DNA of 64,000 bases, from contig OY987265.1 of assembly GCA_963920665.1 (NCBI GenBank), positions 39,375,001-39,439,000 on the forward strand, written 5' to 3'. This document shows positions 36,152-47,721 of this stretch, piece by piece. Below the pieces are notes generated by a model. That model made no database searches. It was not told the origin of the DNA and was given only the letters and a program-made list of their open reading frames with translations. A program made the position numbers and the translations under genes. The stretch is from Straminergon stramineum. Its lineage: Eukaryota; Streptophyta; Bryopsida; Hypnales; Calliergonaceae. Positions within the stretch are counted from its first letter, which is position 1; the number at the start of each line of letters is the position of its first letter.

Positions 36152-36775
36152 TTGAACAGGAGGGCAGCTCTTCTGTCTAGCAACGAGTAGCAGAGTGGGT
36201 TGGTCGGTTTCGACTCCATGACCTAAAGCTCCAAAGCAGCCCCTGCCCCATGTGTACACCTGCATATGGCTGGTTACCAACTTGTCACGGACACGTCACA
36301 AAGCTATCTTAAGGACGATGTAGTTGAAGATTCGAAAACTAGTATAGTTTCCGAAGTCGGGGCATGATGATGGCGTTCGTGTCCCGAGGAACCGATTGCC
36401 GTGAAATGCTCGTCCCCGGTCGACACCGAAGCGATGAAGAGATCCTCGAAGCCGCCATGCTCGACTCGTTTTGGACGGAGTTCGCTGAGGACGTCATCGT
36501 GATCCAGATAGAAAGTGGAGCCTTAGCCCCAGGAGAACAATTGCACCGACTTCGTCACCGCCAACGTGTGACAGACGTTGGCAGAGACTTGAGCTACGGG
36601 GTTGGCTTCGCGGAAATACTCAATCTGGAGGGGTGTGAATTGCTCCTACATGTCTCCATGTCCCAGTTGGCCACGGGAGTTACATCCGCAGGTGAAGACC
36701 TCCCTAGCTCGCGTCATGGCTAACGCAAAACCTGTCGGCTGCTGCAACTTGGTGGCAAGGAATCCGCTGAAGCGT
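36152..36775 (-). pseudogene. RCC1-repeat protein pseudogene
   Basis: The minus strand encodes RCC1 (beta-propeller) repeats: ALAMTRAREVFTCGCNSRGQLGHGD-type sequence, then QVSANVCHTLAVTKS, LFSWG and STGDEHFTAI, from about 36,775 to 36,365. A second exon at 36,260-36,152 adds QVYTWGRGCFGALGHG, bounded by a CAG acceptor and GTATGT donor. In-frame stops at 36,648-36,646 (TAG) and 36,525-36,523 (TAA) break it. Retained intron boundaries show it is a decayed genomic gene, not a retrocopy. Intact family members act as GTPase exchange factors or photoreceptors. Confidence 0.75.
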
Positions 36776-37049
36776 CGTTACAAGCACCAGAGTTGAAACG
36801 AATGATCCTTGTGAGCCCTACGAGTCCACAGCAACCGGACCTATTTCTCCTGAATGTGTACACGTGCTCACATGCGCATTTGGAAGAACACTCAAACCTG
36901 CTTCGGGTCCCAAATTCTTCACTACGTCTGACAAGTGTGCAACTGCCAATGTTAGAGTGTCAAGTGTGCAGGACATTCAAGAATGCCATTTTGGAGATGG
37001 TCATGATGTTAAAGAGGACTGAGTGCACATCCAATTCGGGACACGTTCT

Positions 37050-40000
37050 GCAAGTCGAAGTTACTGCGTTGTTCATACCTGCCAAACATTTGAAGCTGGT
37101 ACTTTAACTATGCTGCAGAGCAAAGAATTGCGAGAATCCGTTCTCAAGAGCATTCTCCGAATCCTATTTTTCCCATGCCCGAAAGATTAATAGAAGCTCA
37201 CCAAGTTGCCAAGGTAAATACTGTAGTTTTCTCTGGCCCAAACCCAGTCTTCCTCCGACTAATGTACACTGTAGCAGTTCCAATAAAATATGGCGAAGGT
37301 CCGATAAGTCCAAACATCAAAGTAGGGTTTTGCAATTGAAAGCCATTTTCTGTAGGAATTCGGGACTGTAGCAAGTCCGATACGAATCAGTTATGGTGGA
37401 AACTGAGAAGCTAGCAGCAAGTGTGCACTCTTCCAATTTTTGTCGACATAGACAAGCATGACAACTGTTCATCGTCGGACTTCGGAACTCGAAAGCCAAT
37501 TTCGCACCGTATGCTTGTTGGCGAATTGTTGACACGAACTCTGCGCTTGATTTGCAAGGAGGAGGCAACTGGTTGAGCACAAGAAGCTGTCGCTGGTTTG
37601 GGGTTTGGGGGCTCCTCACAAGAACGAAATCGAGGCCCCAAGGTACCAATCTGATCTGATTGTTTCCAGCCGTCTGCTGTTATTTAGTTCGCTTGCAAGT
37701 GCTTCTTATTGAAGTCCTTGTCAAAGGAAGTCAACACGCGATTTGCAATTGTGAGAGAAGTCTCCTGCCGCACTGCAGAACCGTAGAATGTTTGTGGCGA
37801 GGTGTTTGCAATTGTACTTCTCGAGTGAATTTTGGTGTTCCCCTTTTTCCATGTTCGACTTTCGCTGCTGGTCGACCTCTGAGGCTGTATTATCAATTCC
37901 AAGTGTGCCGAATCGCCTAGCACACGTGGAATCTCTTGTCTTTCGTTTTTGATTGATCTCCAATTGGACTTGGGTGTCTTTCTCAAACGTGCTTCTCTAT
38001 TTCAGGTTTTATTCAATGCCAAGATCCACGACGAATTTCTGTGCGTACTACAACCAACTGGGTGTTTTGTCCAAGTAATGACTCCGGTAGAAATGATGAC
38101 TGAGATGGATGACCCCATGGTTCTGGAGCACGTTTTGGCAGCGCGCGCACGGGAGAAGAAGGAAGCCGTTTTAAACAATGTTGTTTTCGAGAATTTTGTT
38201 GTTGACTCACCAACCTCCGGTACCATGGAAGTGACAGAACAACGTAAGGCTTATGCGCAACTTTTGCAGTGTGGAATGTATATGCGATGAATACCGTCTT
38301 CTATGGGCACTTGATATTGATGTGCGTCAATTTCATGCTCATGTGTCTTGCATTGCTAACTAAGTCTGATCTTGTGGATGTCACTTGTTCTTGGACCCTT
38401 TTGTGCCATGGTTTTTTTCAGAGGTCGGGATGGAGACCCAGCCCCCTGCTCTAACTCACAGTCCGGTAGACAACAACATGAGCAAGCATGGAGATGGAGC
38501 TCAAAGTGAAGCTGCTCAAGAAGAGGATCTTGCTCTTCACATGAAGCCCAGCAAAGGAGTTGAGCTGCCTTTTGAGAGTTCATCGTTTTCGTCTCCAAAA
38601 TCAGGAAATTTCAATGACAATGCAGGAGAAGGGACAGCCGTGGCCCAGAAGAAGCGCAAGGAACGTGGGAAGAATTGGGCTGACATGGAAACAGATGAGC
38701 TGTTCAGAGCAGTTTCAAAAACACCGAAGGTGTGTAATCGAATGGAGCAGGGCCCTACTAGTGACTCATATTGGGATGCCATAGCCAAGGCGGTGTCAGG
38801 CAGAATGGGGCATGAGTGTCAGGGGAGGATGGACACGCTCAAGAGGTCATTCAGCGCGATGAAGAACTACTGTGATGGGCAGCTGAAGGAGTTCAAGCAG
38901 CTGAATGAGATGGACTTTGTCAATATGAAGGTGTCACCTCGGTTGACGGAAGCTTGGTACAATCAGATTCGCGATTACTGCCCACCCAGATCCAAGAAGA
39001 AAATGAAAGCGAACGGAGCTGGAAGCTCATCAAAGAGCATTGGTTTCGTACCCGACACCTCCACTTTGGGTAGAGCAAATGACTTGTCCTGCCCCTGTCT
39101 ATCTCATGTGTTGGATGCAATGCTAAGTAACCCTTCACCGTACATATCAACTTGGAGCCTTTCCAAATCTAGAATCTTACGGCACGTCTATTTTCGTTCG
39201 GGCTAAAACTCAAGTGTCCAAAAAGTCCATGTCGATCGATTAGGTGTTTTCACACGAAGCAGAAATCCTAGTTCACTTGTATGGTCAACGGAACCTCTAC
39301 TGGGATGTATGGTTAATGCAGCCTGTACTTTCCCTTCTGCGTCGACATTTTGTATCTATGTTTTTTTGGATGTTGTCGTCTGATATTGATGAAAATGGAC
39401 TTCCAGGTCTTCAGCCTCCAGTTGTGCTTGACCAGATTGAGCAGGGCGAGCCCGCGTTTGTGGTATGTGCCTCACACAACGGTTGTCTGTTGAAGTTAAT
39501 ATTGAGTTTGGTATTTTCCATGTGTGAGTGTGGTGTCACGCCGTGGGTCTTTCAAGCACGAATACAAGGTTGCTAGTCGTTCATGGAGCTGCGATAGAAT
39601 TAGCTTCTGTTTTCAATCCTCAGCAGGTCATTGCCCTGAAGCCTGTGTTCTTGGAAATGCAGTTTTTTTGGTCGACTTTTGTGAGGGAGAGGTCTTTCGC
39701 TGTTTCGATCTTGAGCTTTTTGTGCTTTGAATCACTCGTCGTGGCATCCTGATTTCGAGTTTGAAGTTACTGTGTGTTTTTCTTTCTGAAGTTTGGTATC
39801 ATTGATGATCTTGTCTTCTTTTTCCCCTTTTTTGGCTTTCTTGAGTGTTGTCCAATGTTCCTTTCTTGCATTTTATCTTTACCTCCATTTTCCTCCTCTT
39901 CTATGAGTTTTCTTTTCTTCCGCCCTCTTCTTGCATCTCTTTTTCTTCTGAGCTTCTCCTCCCTTCTCTCCGCTTCCCTTTCGTGTTGTTCCCTTTTCCT

Positions 40001-41490
40001 CGGTTCTCTTCTTTGTTGTCTTTAATTCTTGTTTCATTTTCATTTTCGATTGCTTTCGTTCTTTCTTTCTGTCTTCTGTTTGTTTTGCGGGATGGGGAGG
40101 AGGGAGGGGGATGGGGTTTTCATAGTGGAGGCTAGAATATGGAGAAAGCATCCAGTGGAAAGAATTCGTGTCTACTCCGTGCCAAGGAAGGAGCGACAGC
40201 TGCGGCTGTAATCTGAATCACACCCAATCGTGATATTGACTTCAACAAGGCGGCTATTGGATTCAAGAGCGGGCACGAGCTCCATTCCATCAAGCTTTGT
40301 CATGCTCTGCGACATACAAGCGAGGAGCTGGGGTTAGTAGTGATACAGATACCCTAGTCTCCTCGAGCAAATGCCCCGAAGACCTGAACAGGTGTTTCTA
40401 CTTGGGAGATTGGAAAGATGGAGCACAACGCTTCACGGGATTTCTTAGTATTTAGTTCGGGAGTTACTCGCATGTCACTCAGTTCCGAGGAGATGCGTCC
40501 AAGTGAAGGAGGGCGGCCATGGAGAAGCCTCCAAGTGAAGACTATTTGGAGGAAGGCGAGGCGCCTACAGTGATCCAGAAGGATTGCGTTTTCTTTTTTC
40601 AAACTCCGAGGGGGTTTATATTTCGGAGGTAACTGTCCATCCAACAGTACTGCACTGTGGCACGTGGCACTGCTGCAGCTAGTATCCTAGTGATTGCCCT
40701 AACACGTGGAGCTACATTCTGCGTTCCGCTCCCTCTTCTCTGCCGCTGCAGGAGACGCAGGACCCACCAGCCAGCCAGGCGGAGCTTCCGGTGGCGGACC
40801 CCATCCAGCAACCAGCTCCTCACCCAGCAGCCCCAACCACCTTCGATGACATCTTCGATGACCTCCAAGATCTTCCTGAGGCTTCGCGCCTCAACTTATT
40901 ACAATCACCTTGATCCAGGAAGTGCGCTTGCCAGGTTCTCTAGGGTCACTCTGATTTTTCAGATTGTGCCACAAAAGAAGAAAAAAATGGAAGAAGGCGG
41001 TCTACTAAGATACTCGCACAACGTCGTCGGTAGCTTTCTGCTCCGACACTTCGAACCCCCCGAGAGCTTCTTGGCAGTATAACTAGGATAAGAACTGCAC
41101 AGCAAGTATTACAGGGTGAACTACTGTACTGGAGTTAAGTTATGTTATGAGTACGCACACTTGTTGATTTTGTCTGGAGACCGGATTCTTGAAGCTTCGG
41201 TGGCAAGGACAAATTGTGCTCACGACGAAGTTTGGAAGCTGGCCTTTGTGTATCTTACACTTGGCCTTGGCAGACATTTGCTCAAGACTGACTCCGTTAT
41301 AAATAACTTATCTCTTCATATTAATTGTTGTATCTCTCGGTCGTTGTTCGTATTGTGTGTGTGCGGATGAATTTTGGGTTTTGGACTATTACTTGCAAAA
41401 TCATTGAATTGTGGTTCCCCCTTTTCATTGTGAATCAAACAAGTGCACACTACTTAAACAAGACAAAGACAAGGGGTTTTGGAAGATTTG
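37050..41490 (+). repeat. Trihelix gene unit, copy B
   Basis: Same unit as copies A and C, including leader, introns and 3' region. The 5' end similarity to copy A starts near 37,050 (CTGCGTTGTTCATACC). At the 3' end B and C share sequence to about 41,495/50,985, where B passes into the repeat block that resembles 15.0 kb. Confidence 0.75.
38078..40448 (+). CDS. Trihelix (Myb/SANT-like) DNA-binding protein, copy B
   Basis: Exons 38,078-38,243, 38,422-39,069, 39,407-39,462, 39,627-39,680 and 40,392-40,448, with conserved GT-AG junctions and phases, give 326 codons. The trihelix domain is intact (RGKNWADMETDELFRAV ... GRMGHECQGRMDTLKRSF). Relative to A and C, exon 6 is 1-2 bp shorter and meets a TAG at 40,446-40,448, so the C-terminal amphipathic segment seen in A and C is lost. 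Exon 2 is open for 24 codons upstream of the chosen ATG, so the true start may lie in an upstream exon. Likely a nuclear DNA-binding protein; the truncation could mean decay. Confidence 0.6.
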
Positions 41491-44127
41491 TCGCCCTTGT
41501 TGCCCAAGAGCAAAAAAGTATGCCACAATAAGTCCAAAGAAGGCAAGGATGGGAACCAAAAAAATCCACAAAAATTTAAACTTTTTTATAAGTTAAATTT
41601 TTTTCTATGTCAAAAGATTTGATTCATTCCATTTGTGGATAAGTGATGTGTAAGTTATGAATCTTCTTGTTTTGCAAGCAATTTTAGCAAATTCTTGACA
41701 AAACAATACATTGGATCCGTTTATGAACTCAATTTGACAATTTTCAAAAAAACAAAGGTTGCACATGGGTTAGTTTGCTTTCTAGAACAATCTCAACATT
41801 GGGATTAGTGTGTTTCAATTCCATCTTAGAGCTATCAACGATTTATTTTTTCTTTCTACCTTGTACCTGGTTCAACATAATAATTTTTCATTTAAATGAA
41901 AAGCATAAGGAGGAGGGGGGGATTTTTTTTCCCAAACTCTCAACCCAATTCTTCAATATAAACACAAAATGTAATTTACAATCTATGATATCAAAATTGA
42001 AGCTTAGAGAATTCAAAGCCTTACAATCTAAACAAGCTAGAAACAAGGAAATTTGTTTTCTTTACTTCTTGCACAACCAACTTTTGATTTCAATAGAAAT
42101 TCACCAAAAATTGGGTACTTGATCATCTCTTGATTGGAAAGAACTTGTGGATTCAATGCACAAATTTTTTTAGGGGCTCTTTATTCATTGCTACTGATTA
42201 GTGAGGCCAAATGCTCACATTTTGTCCAAATCTACTTGCAAAAACCAGCTCATGGCTTCATGGTCCTTTAGATGGCTTAAATTTTCCATTGTTTCGTCTT
42301 ATAAGTTGTGTAAATTAATTTTCATTGCAAGAAAATTGAATCAAGTGACCACAATTGTACCACCATGTGCCTTGCTACCAAGAATAAGCCATCATCCCCA
42401 AATTTGCCTATAAAGTCTTAAAAGGCCTCTTTTTCATCAAAAAAACACACTCACAACTATCATTTCTATCGCAAAGAGTATAAAACTTTGAATCTTTTAT
42501 TTATGCATATCTAACCATAGGATCTCCCACTAAACTAGTATACGAATGTTTGGAATAAATTTCAAAGACTTTGACCATGTAGATGGCAAGATGATTGCAT
42601 TAGAAGTGAAGAAAATAATTTTTTTTCTCCTTGTGTGACTAGATCATATGACTTTGAATCTTCTATCCTAAAATTTTTACATTCGAGATTTTGAATTTCT
42701 AATTTTTTATGTTGGATTGAATTCTAGGCTTGAAAAAAAACTGAAAAACAACAACTTGAATTTCATTTCTTAAAGAAATTATTAGTTAGAAGTAGTTACA
42801 AGTTAGAAGGAAAACCTAGATCATTCATAGCTCTAGCTATAGATGGAATTCAAATACAATAATTCCACAGGTGAGATTGTTCTAGCACACAAACCAAACT
42901 ATGTGGAATTCTTGTTCTTTTTAATTGTGAAAACTAAGCTAAAAAATAAATTCTATAAATTATCCTCTCAAGGTCATAGAATGATTGCCCACAAAACAAA
43001 AAGTTCCACAACTTTCACATCACTGATCCAAATGGAATGAATCAAAGCTTAGCATGTAGAAAATTTTCTTATCCTTGAAAAAGATTTTTAAAAAAATGAA
43101 AATATTCAATAATTTGTGATTATTTTTTACTTAGCAAACTACTTTTTGAGTTTAGTGTGGTACAACTTTTGTTCCCAAGCACCAAGTGAAATAAAAATTA
43201 TAATCCTAGAAAGCCATTCTGATTTTCTATTTTCCAAAAAAAAAATTTAGAATATCATGTCAAAAATTGAGGTCACACAAGCCTACTAGAAATTCGAAGA
43301 GTCCTTTGAGGGAGGTGATTCCAAGGAAACATTGGTTTTCTTTTATGTCACATGCAACGTGACGGACTTGTCATCAACTATAAATTTTGAGTAATGGACC
43401 CAATGAACTTGAATTTTATTAGAGACAAATATTTCTATTGTAATCATGTCCCCTTTTTTGCACTTCAAATCATTTTATATTTAACACTCTATTTTGCTAA
43501 TTTGTCACACAATTTAGTTTAGGGTTCTTGAGGACTACAATATAGAATAACCAAAATGAATGATCTAGAGTTGAAATTTTTTTTATCTATTCTCACAATA
43601 TGTAGGCATGTTTTGGAAAGGGGCATCCAAAAATACATTATTTTATGTCCGCCACTTGTGTGCAAATAGGGCTTCCAATTCATGCACTTTTGATTATTGA
43701 AGATGGTTTTAAGCTCATTCTTTTGGAGCAATCTCACCACCCTCAAGTCCTTACAAATTGCCAATTTTTAGTTTCTTGGTAGATTAGTTTTTCCTATTTT
43801 TTATAAATTAAAATGTCAAAGTATCTATTTTTTTTGAGATTTGGCACTTTTTTAATTCTCCTACTTGTAGAGTTTTTCTATGATTTTCCTTTGGGGGTTA
43901 CCTTGACTATAAAGGTGTACTAGCTATATTTCTTTTGATTAAAAAAAAATCTTTTTCCAATTTTTTAGTACTCCCCCCCCTAAAGCATGAAACTCTGGAA
44001 ATGCTACAAAACCAGACATTGTTTCTTGCAATCACCCAAGGGACTCCAAAGACTTTAGGGGTTAATTAAACCCTTTTCTTGATATTTGCACCAATGAACC
44101 CCTAACCATCTAGATTCTTCTCTAGAG

Positions 44128-44650
44128 ATGATGATTAGAGAAAAATCATTATATAATGTTGTTTGGATGAATATTTTGAAATTGGTATATATACAAAAGT
44201 TGTAGATTCCATCCATGTGCTTAGATTCACCAATGCCATCACCAACATTTCTTTATAAATTTTGAAAGGAAATTTTTGAAAGTAATTCTAAAATAATTCA
44301 ATTAAAAGCAAAATATCATCATTTTTTGAGTAAGATTTGTTGGAATGGATTTGAAATGAGGTTCTCTTGAGATGATGATTTTTTGAAATTTTTGTGTTCT
44401 TCAAATCTATGACTACATTTTTGCAAATCCAATTTTGAAGTAGAGTCAATGCAATTTGGGTTTGGTCAACTACTTGACATCTTTGCACATTTGTAATTTT
44501 AGGAAAGTATGTACTCTAGTAATACCAAATCCAACCATTAGATAGGACAACAACTTGATAAAGTATCTTCACAAATTATGATGACTTTCATCCAAATAGT
44601 AATGAGGATGAAATTTGAATTTCAATATGTTAGTTGTCTAGAAAGTGGAT
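44128..44650 (+). repeat. Dispersed ~500-bp repeat, copy 2
   Basis: Closely related to 20,215-20,725 over its whole length, same orientation. Confidence 0.75.
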
Positions 44651-45904
44651 GTTAGATTGCTTAAGGGTTAATTTGCTTCTAGTTGAATAGATGGATTGGG
44701 ATCTTGGATTATTGAAAGTGAATGATATCGTTATGTCATCAACTCTGTTTTTCTGTTTTTCATTTAATATCATGACTACGTTTGCTAGCAAGCATTGGAG
44801 TCTTGAACCTTGGAAGGACACTAAGGGTGTTTTGTGTCTTATGTAACTTACTTCTGTCAATACTTTGAGTTTTGTCTTTCAAATTTGATTTTTACATTCA
44901 AAAAACTTCTTTTGCTTTTAAGAAAATCTAACAAAATGAAGTTTTTATTCCATTTAGAAATTTTGAGAAATTCCTTCAAATAAGCATTTTAGTGAAGTTC
45001 AAAGTTGAGTGGCTCACAGCTTATTTTTATACTACAATATTTAGACTATAATTTACTCCTATTATGAAAATCTTAGATTTTTTGAACATGATTTTTTTTT
45101 GGTATGAATTTTCTTTAATTTTTCTTCAAAAAATCTTGGTAATTTGAAGAACGTTAGTTTAATGGCAAATAATAGATGTATTATTACATCTTTGAAAAAT
45201 AAAATAAAATAAATTTCACTTGTAAATAGAGAAAATAAAATTAGAGGATGCTGGATACAAAGTGATGGACTTTCTTATTTGACAATATGATCATAGGTTT
45301 TGTTCTTGAGGGGTTAATGTCAATTTTGTTAAATTGGTGATGTTTGCAAAGGCAAAAATTGCCTAATTTCAAAAGCTGTAAGCTTAGAATCAAATAAATT
45401 TAGGGTTCAAGCCACTTGTCTTGAACCTCACAAGAGCAATGGAATGTTGCCATTTTAACAAACTTGACATTCTTTGTGATTGGGGATAGTTTATGTAAAG
45501 GATGAAAGTAGTGAGATTCTTGGGCACTTACTTTCGTTATTGCAGCTTGCCCTTCCTGATTAATCCCTTTCACCAAAAATGCTTTAAAATTGCCATTTCT
45601 AGTACAAGTACGAAAATTTTAGAAAAGAAACATTTTTGGATACAAGTAATCACATAGGATCTTGTAGTGTGCTAGTGTGCTTGTCAAGTACATGTTGTGT
45701 GAAAATGTCAAAAAAAAAAAGAAATTCCATTTGTAGTGAGCTACTTGAAATTGATATGTTGCCCCAAATCCGTTGTTTGGTCATTTAGTTGCACATCCAA
45801 GAAAGTGCATGTCATTTAACTCTTCTCCTAACTAGAGTTTTATTTGTTGACAAGGTTTTTAGTAAAATTTCATTGTTTCGAGAACTTCTTATTTATAGTA
45901 TTAA

Positions 45905-46425
45905 CTATGGAGCACTCTCACATCCCAAATGTGGACAACAAACAAATTGAAATTGTTGTATCTTCACATAACTGCTTGGATGAAAATCATCCTAATTTGT
46001 GGAGATACTTTATCAAGTTGTTGTCCTATCTGAGGGTTGGATTTGGTGTTACTAGAGTACATGTTTTTCGAAAATTACAAATGTGCAAGTATGTCAAGTG
46101 GTCAAACTACATTGACTTTACTTCGAAACTGGATTTGCCAAAATCAGGTCATAGATTTTAAGACCATAAAAATTTTAAAAAATCATCATGTCAAGAGAAC
46201 CTCGTTTCAAATCCATTCCAACAAATTTTACTCCAAAAATGATAATATTTTGCTTGTAATTGAATTAAGAAGGAATTTTGACATTTCTCTTTCAAAATTT
46301 ATAAAAAAATATTGATAATAGCAATGGTAAATCCATCACAATCTACAACTTTAATTTGTATGCCAATTCAAAAATATGCTTCCAAATAGCACTTCATAAT
46401 GATTTTTCTCGTATCGTCGATTTTG
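45905..46425 (-). repeat. Dispersed ~500-bp repeat, copy 3 (inverted)
   Basis: Inverted relative to copies 1 and 2; starts with the counterpart of their 3' end (CACATCCCAAATGTGG region) and ends at AATCTACAACTTTAATTTGT. It interrupts the colinearity between the two large repeat blocks, so it inserted after that duplication or was lost from the other copy. Confidence 0.75.
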
Positions 46426-47034
46426 GAGATGAGTCTGGACATTCCAGGGTTAAAGTAGAGGCCTCCCTACGTCCCTATGGTCCTGATGATCAAATGCAGG
46501 CCCCTCTGTCTCTTCATATCACTGAATGAGACCTCTCCATGAATTACGGAAAAGATTCACTTGATGCTGCTGTCTAAAAATTCCCGTCTGAAACAGACTA
46601 GTTTTCCTGAAAATATTCAATTTATAGCATCATGTGGTTCAGGGAATTCTTGTTAAAATGTGCTGATATTGATGAAGTTTGTGGACGTGATTTTGCTGCC
46701 GAGGATGTGTCCTCACTTAGATTGGACTGAACGTGGGCAAATAGCTGTTACTATTGAGTGTTGGCGTCAAATGTATACTTGATATTCCAAGAACGCTTCA
46801 AGACTGAGTATTCTATATGCTCTATTAAACTTTTAGAAGCTCACCAAGTTGCCACAGTAAATACTGTAGTTTTCTATGGCGCGACCCCAGTCTTCCTCCG
46901 ACTATTGTACACTGTAGCAGTTCCGATAAAATATGGCGAAGGTCCGATAAGTCCAAACATCAAAGCAGGGTTTTGCATTGAAAGCCATTTTGGTATGAAT
47001 TTCGGGACTGTAGCTAGTCCGATAGGGATCAGTT

Positions 47035-47213
47035 ATGGTGAAAGCTGAGAAGCTAGCAGCAAGTGTGTGCTCTTCGAATTTTTTCGGCATAGGCAAGCAT
47101 CACGTCTGTTCATCGTCGAACTTCGGAACTCGAAAGCCAATTTTGGACCGTGTGGTTGCTGGCGAATTGGTGAGACGAACTCTGCGCTTGATTTGCACGG
47201 AGGAGGCAACTGG
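47035..47213 (+). other. Conserved upstream ORF/exon of trihelix copy C
   Basis: MVKAEKLAASV... frame, conserved with copy A (7721-7899), ending at the same GTGAGC. Phase 2 does not match the next exon, so its role (leader ORF or exon of another isoform) is open. A second conserved donor, CCCCAAG/GTACAATC, follows at 47,282; the frame ending there in GPK is phase-compatible with exon 2 in all copies, but lacks a clear ATG. Confidence 0.4.
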
Positions 47214-47721
47214 GTGAGCGCAAGAGCTGTCGGTGATTTCCGGGTTTGGTGCTCCTCAAAAGAACAAAATCGAGGCCCCAAGGTACAATCTGATCTGATT
47301 GTTTCCAGTCGTGTGCTCTTATTTAGTTAGCTTGCAATTGCTTCCTGTTGAAGTCCATGTCGATGGAAGTCAACACGCGATTCGCAATTGTGAGAGAAAC
47401 CTCCTGGCGCATTGTAGAGTCCTAGAATGCTTGTGGCGAGGTGTTTGCAATTGTACTTCTGGAGTGAATTTTGGTATTCCCCTGTTTTCCATGTTCGATT
47501 TTCGCTGCTGGTCGGCCTTTGAGGCTGTGTGACCAACTCCATGCTTGTGTGCCGAATCGACTTGCACACGTGGGATCTCGTGTCTTTCGTTTTTGATTGA
47601 TCTCCATTTGGACTTGGATGTCTTTCTCAAATGTGATTCTCTGTTTCAGGTTTTATTCAGTGCCAAGGTCCACGACGAATTTCTGTGCGTACTTGAACCA
47701 ATCGGGCGTTGTGTCCAAGTA

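Larger units (their letters stand above)
41491..46829. repeat. Repeat block colinear with 15.0-19.05 kb
   Basis: Ordered matches to the first block are listed under 15,000-19,050. This copy additionally carries the 500-bp repeat twice (44,128-44,650 and inverted 45,905-46,425) and lacks the 18,232-18,780 segment. No coding domains are found. A run of nine C residues lies near 43,972. Confidence 0.7.

Noticed and set aside
43972..43981. C homopolymer as a regulatory or G-quadruplex element
   Set aside because: A single short run without further G/C tracts nearby.
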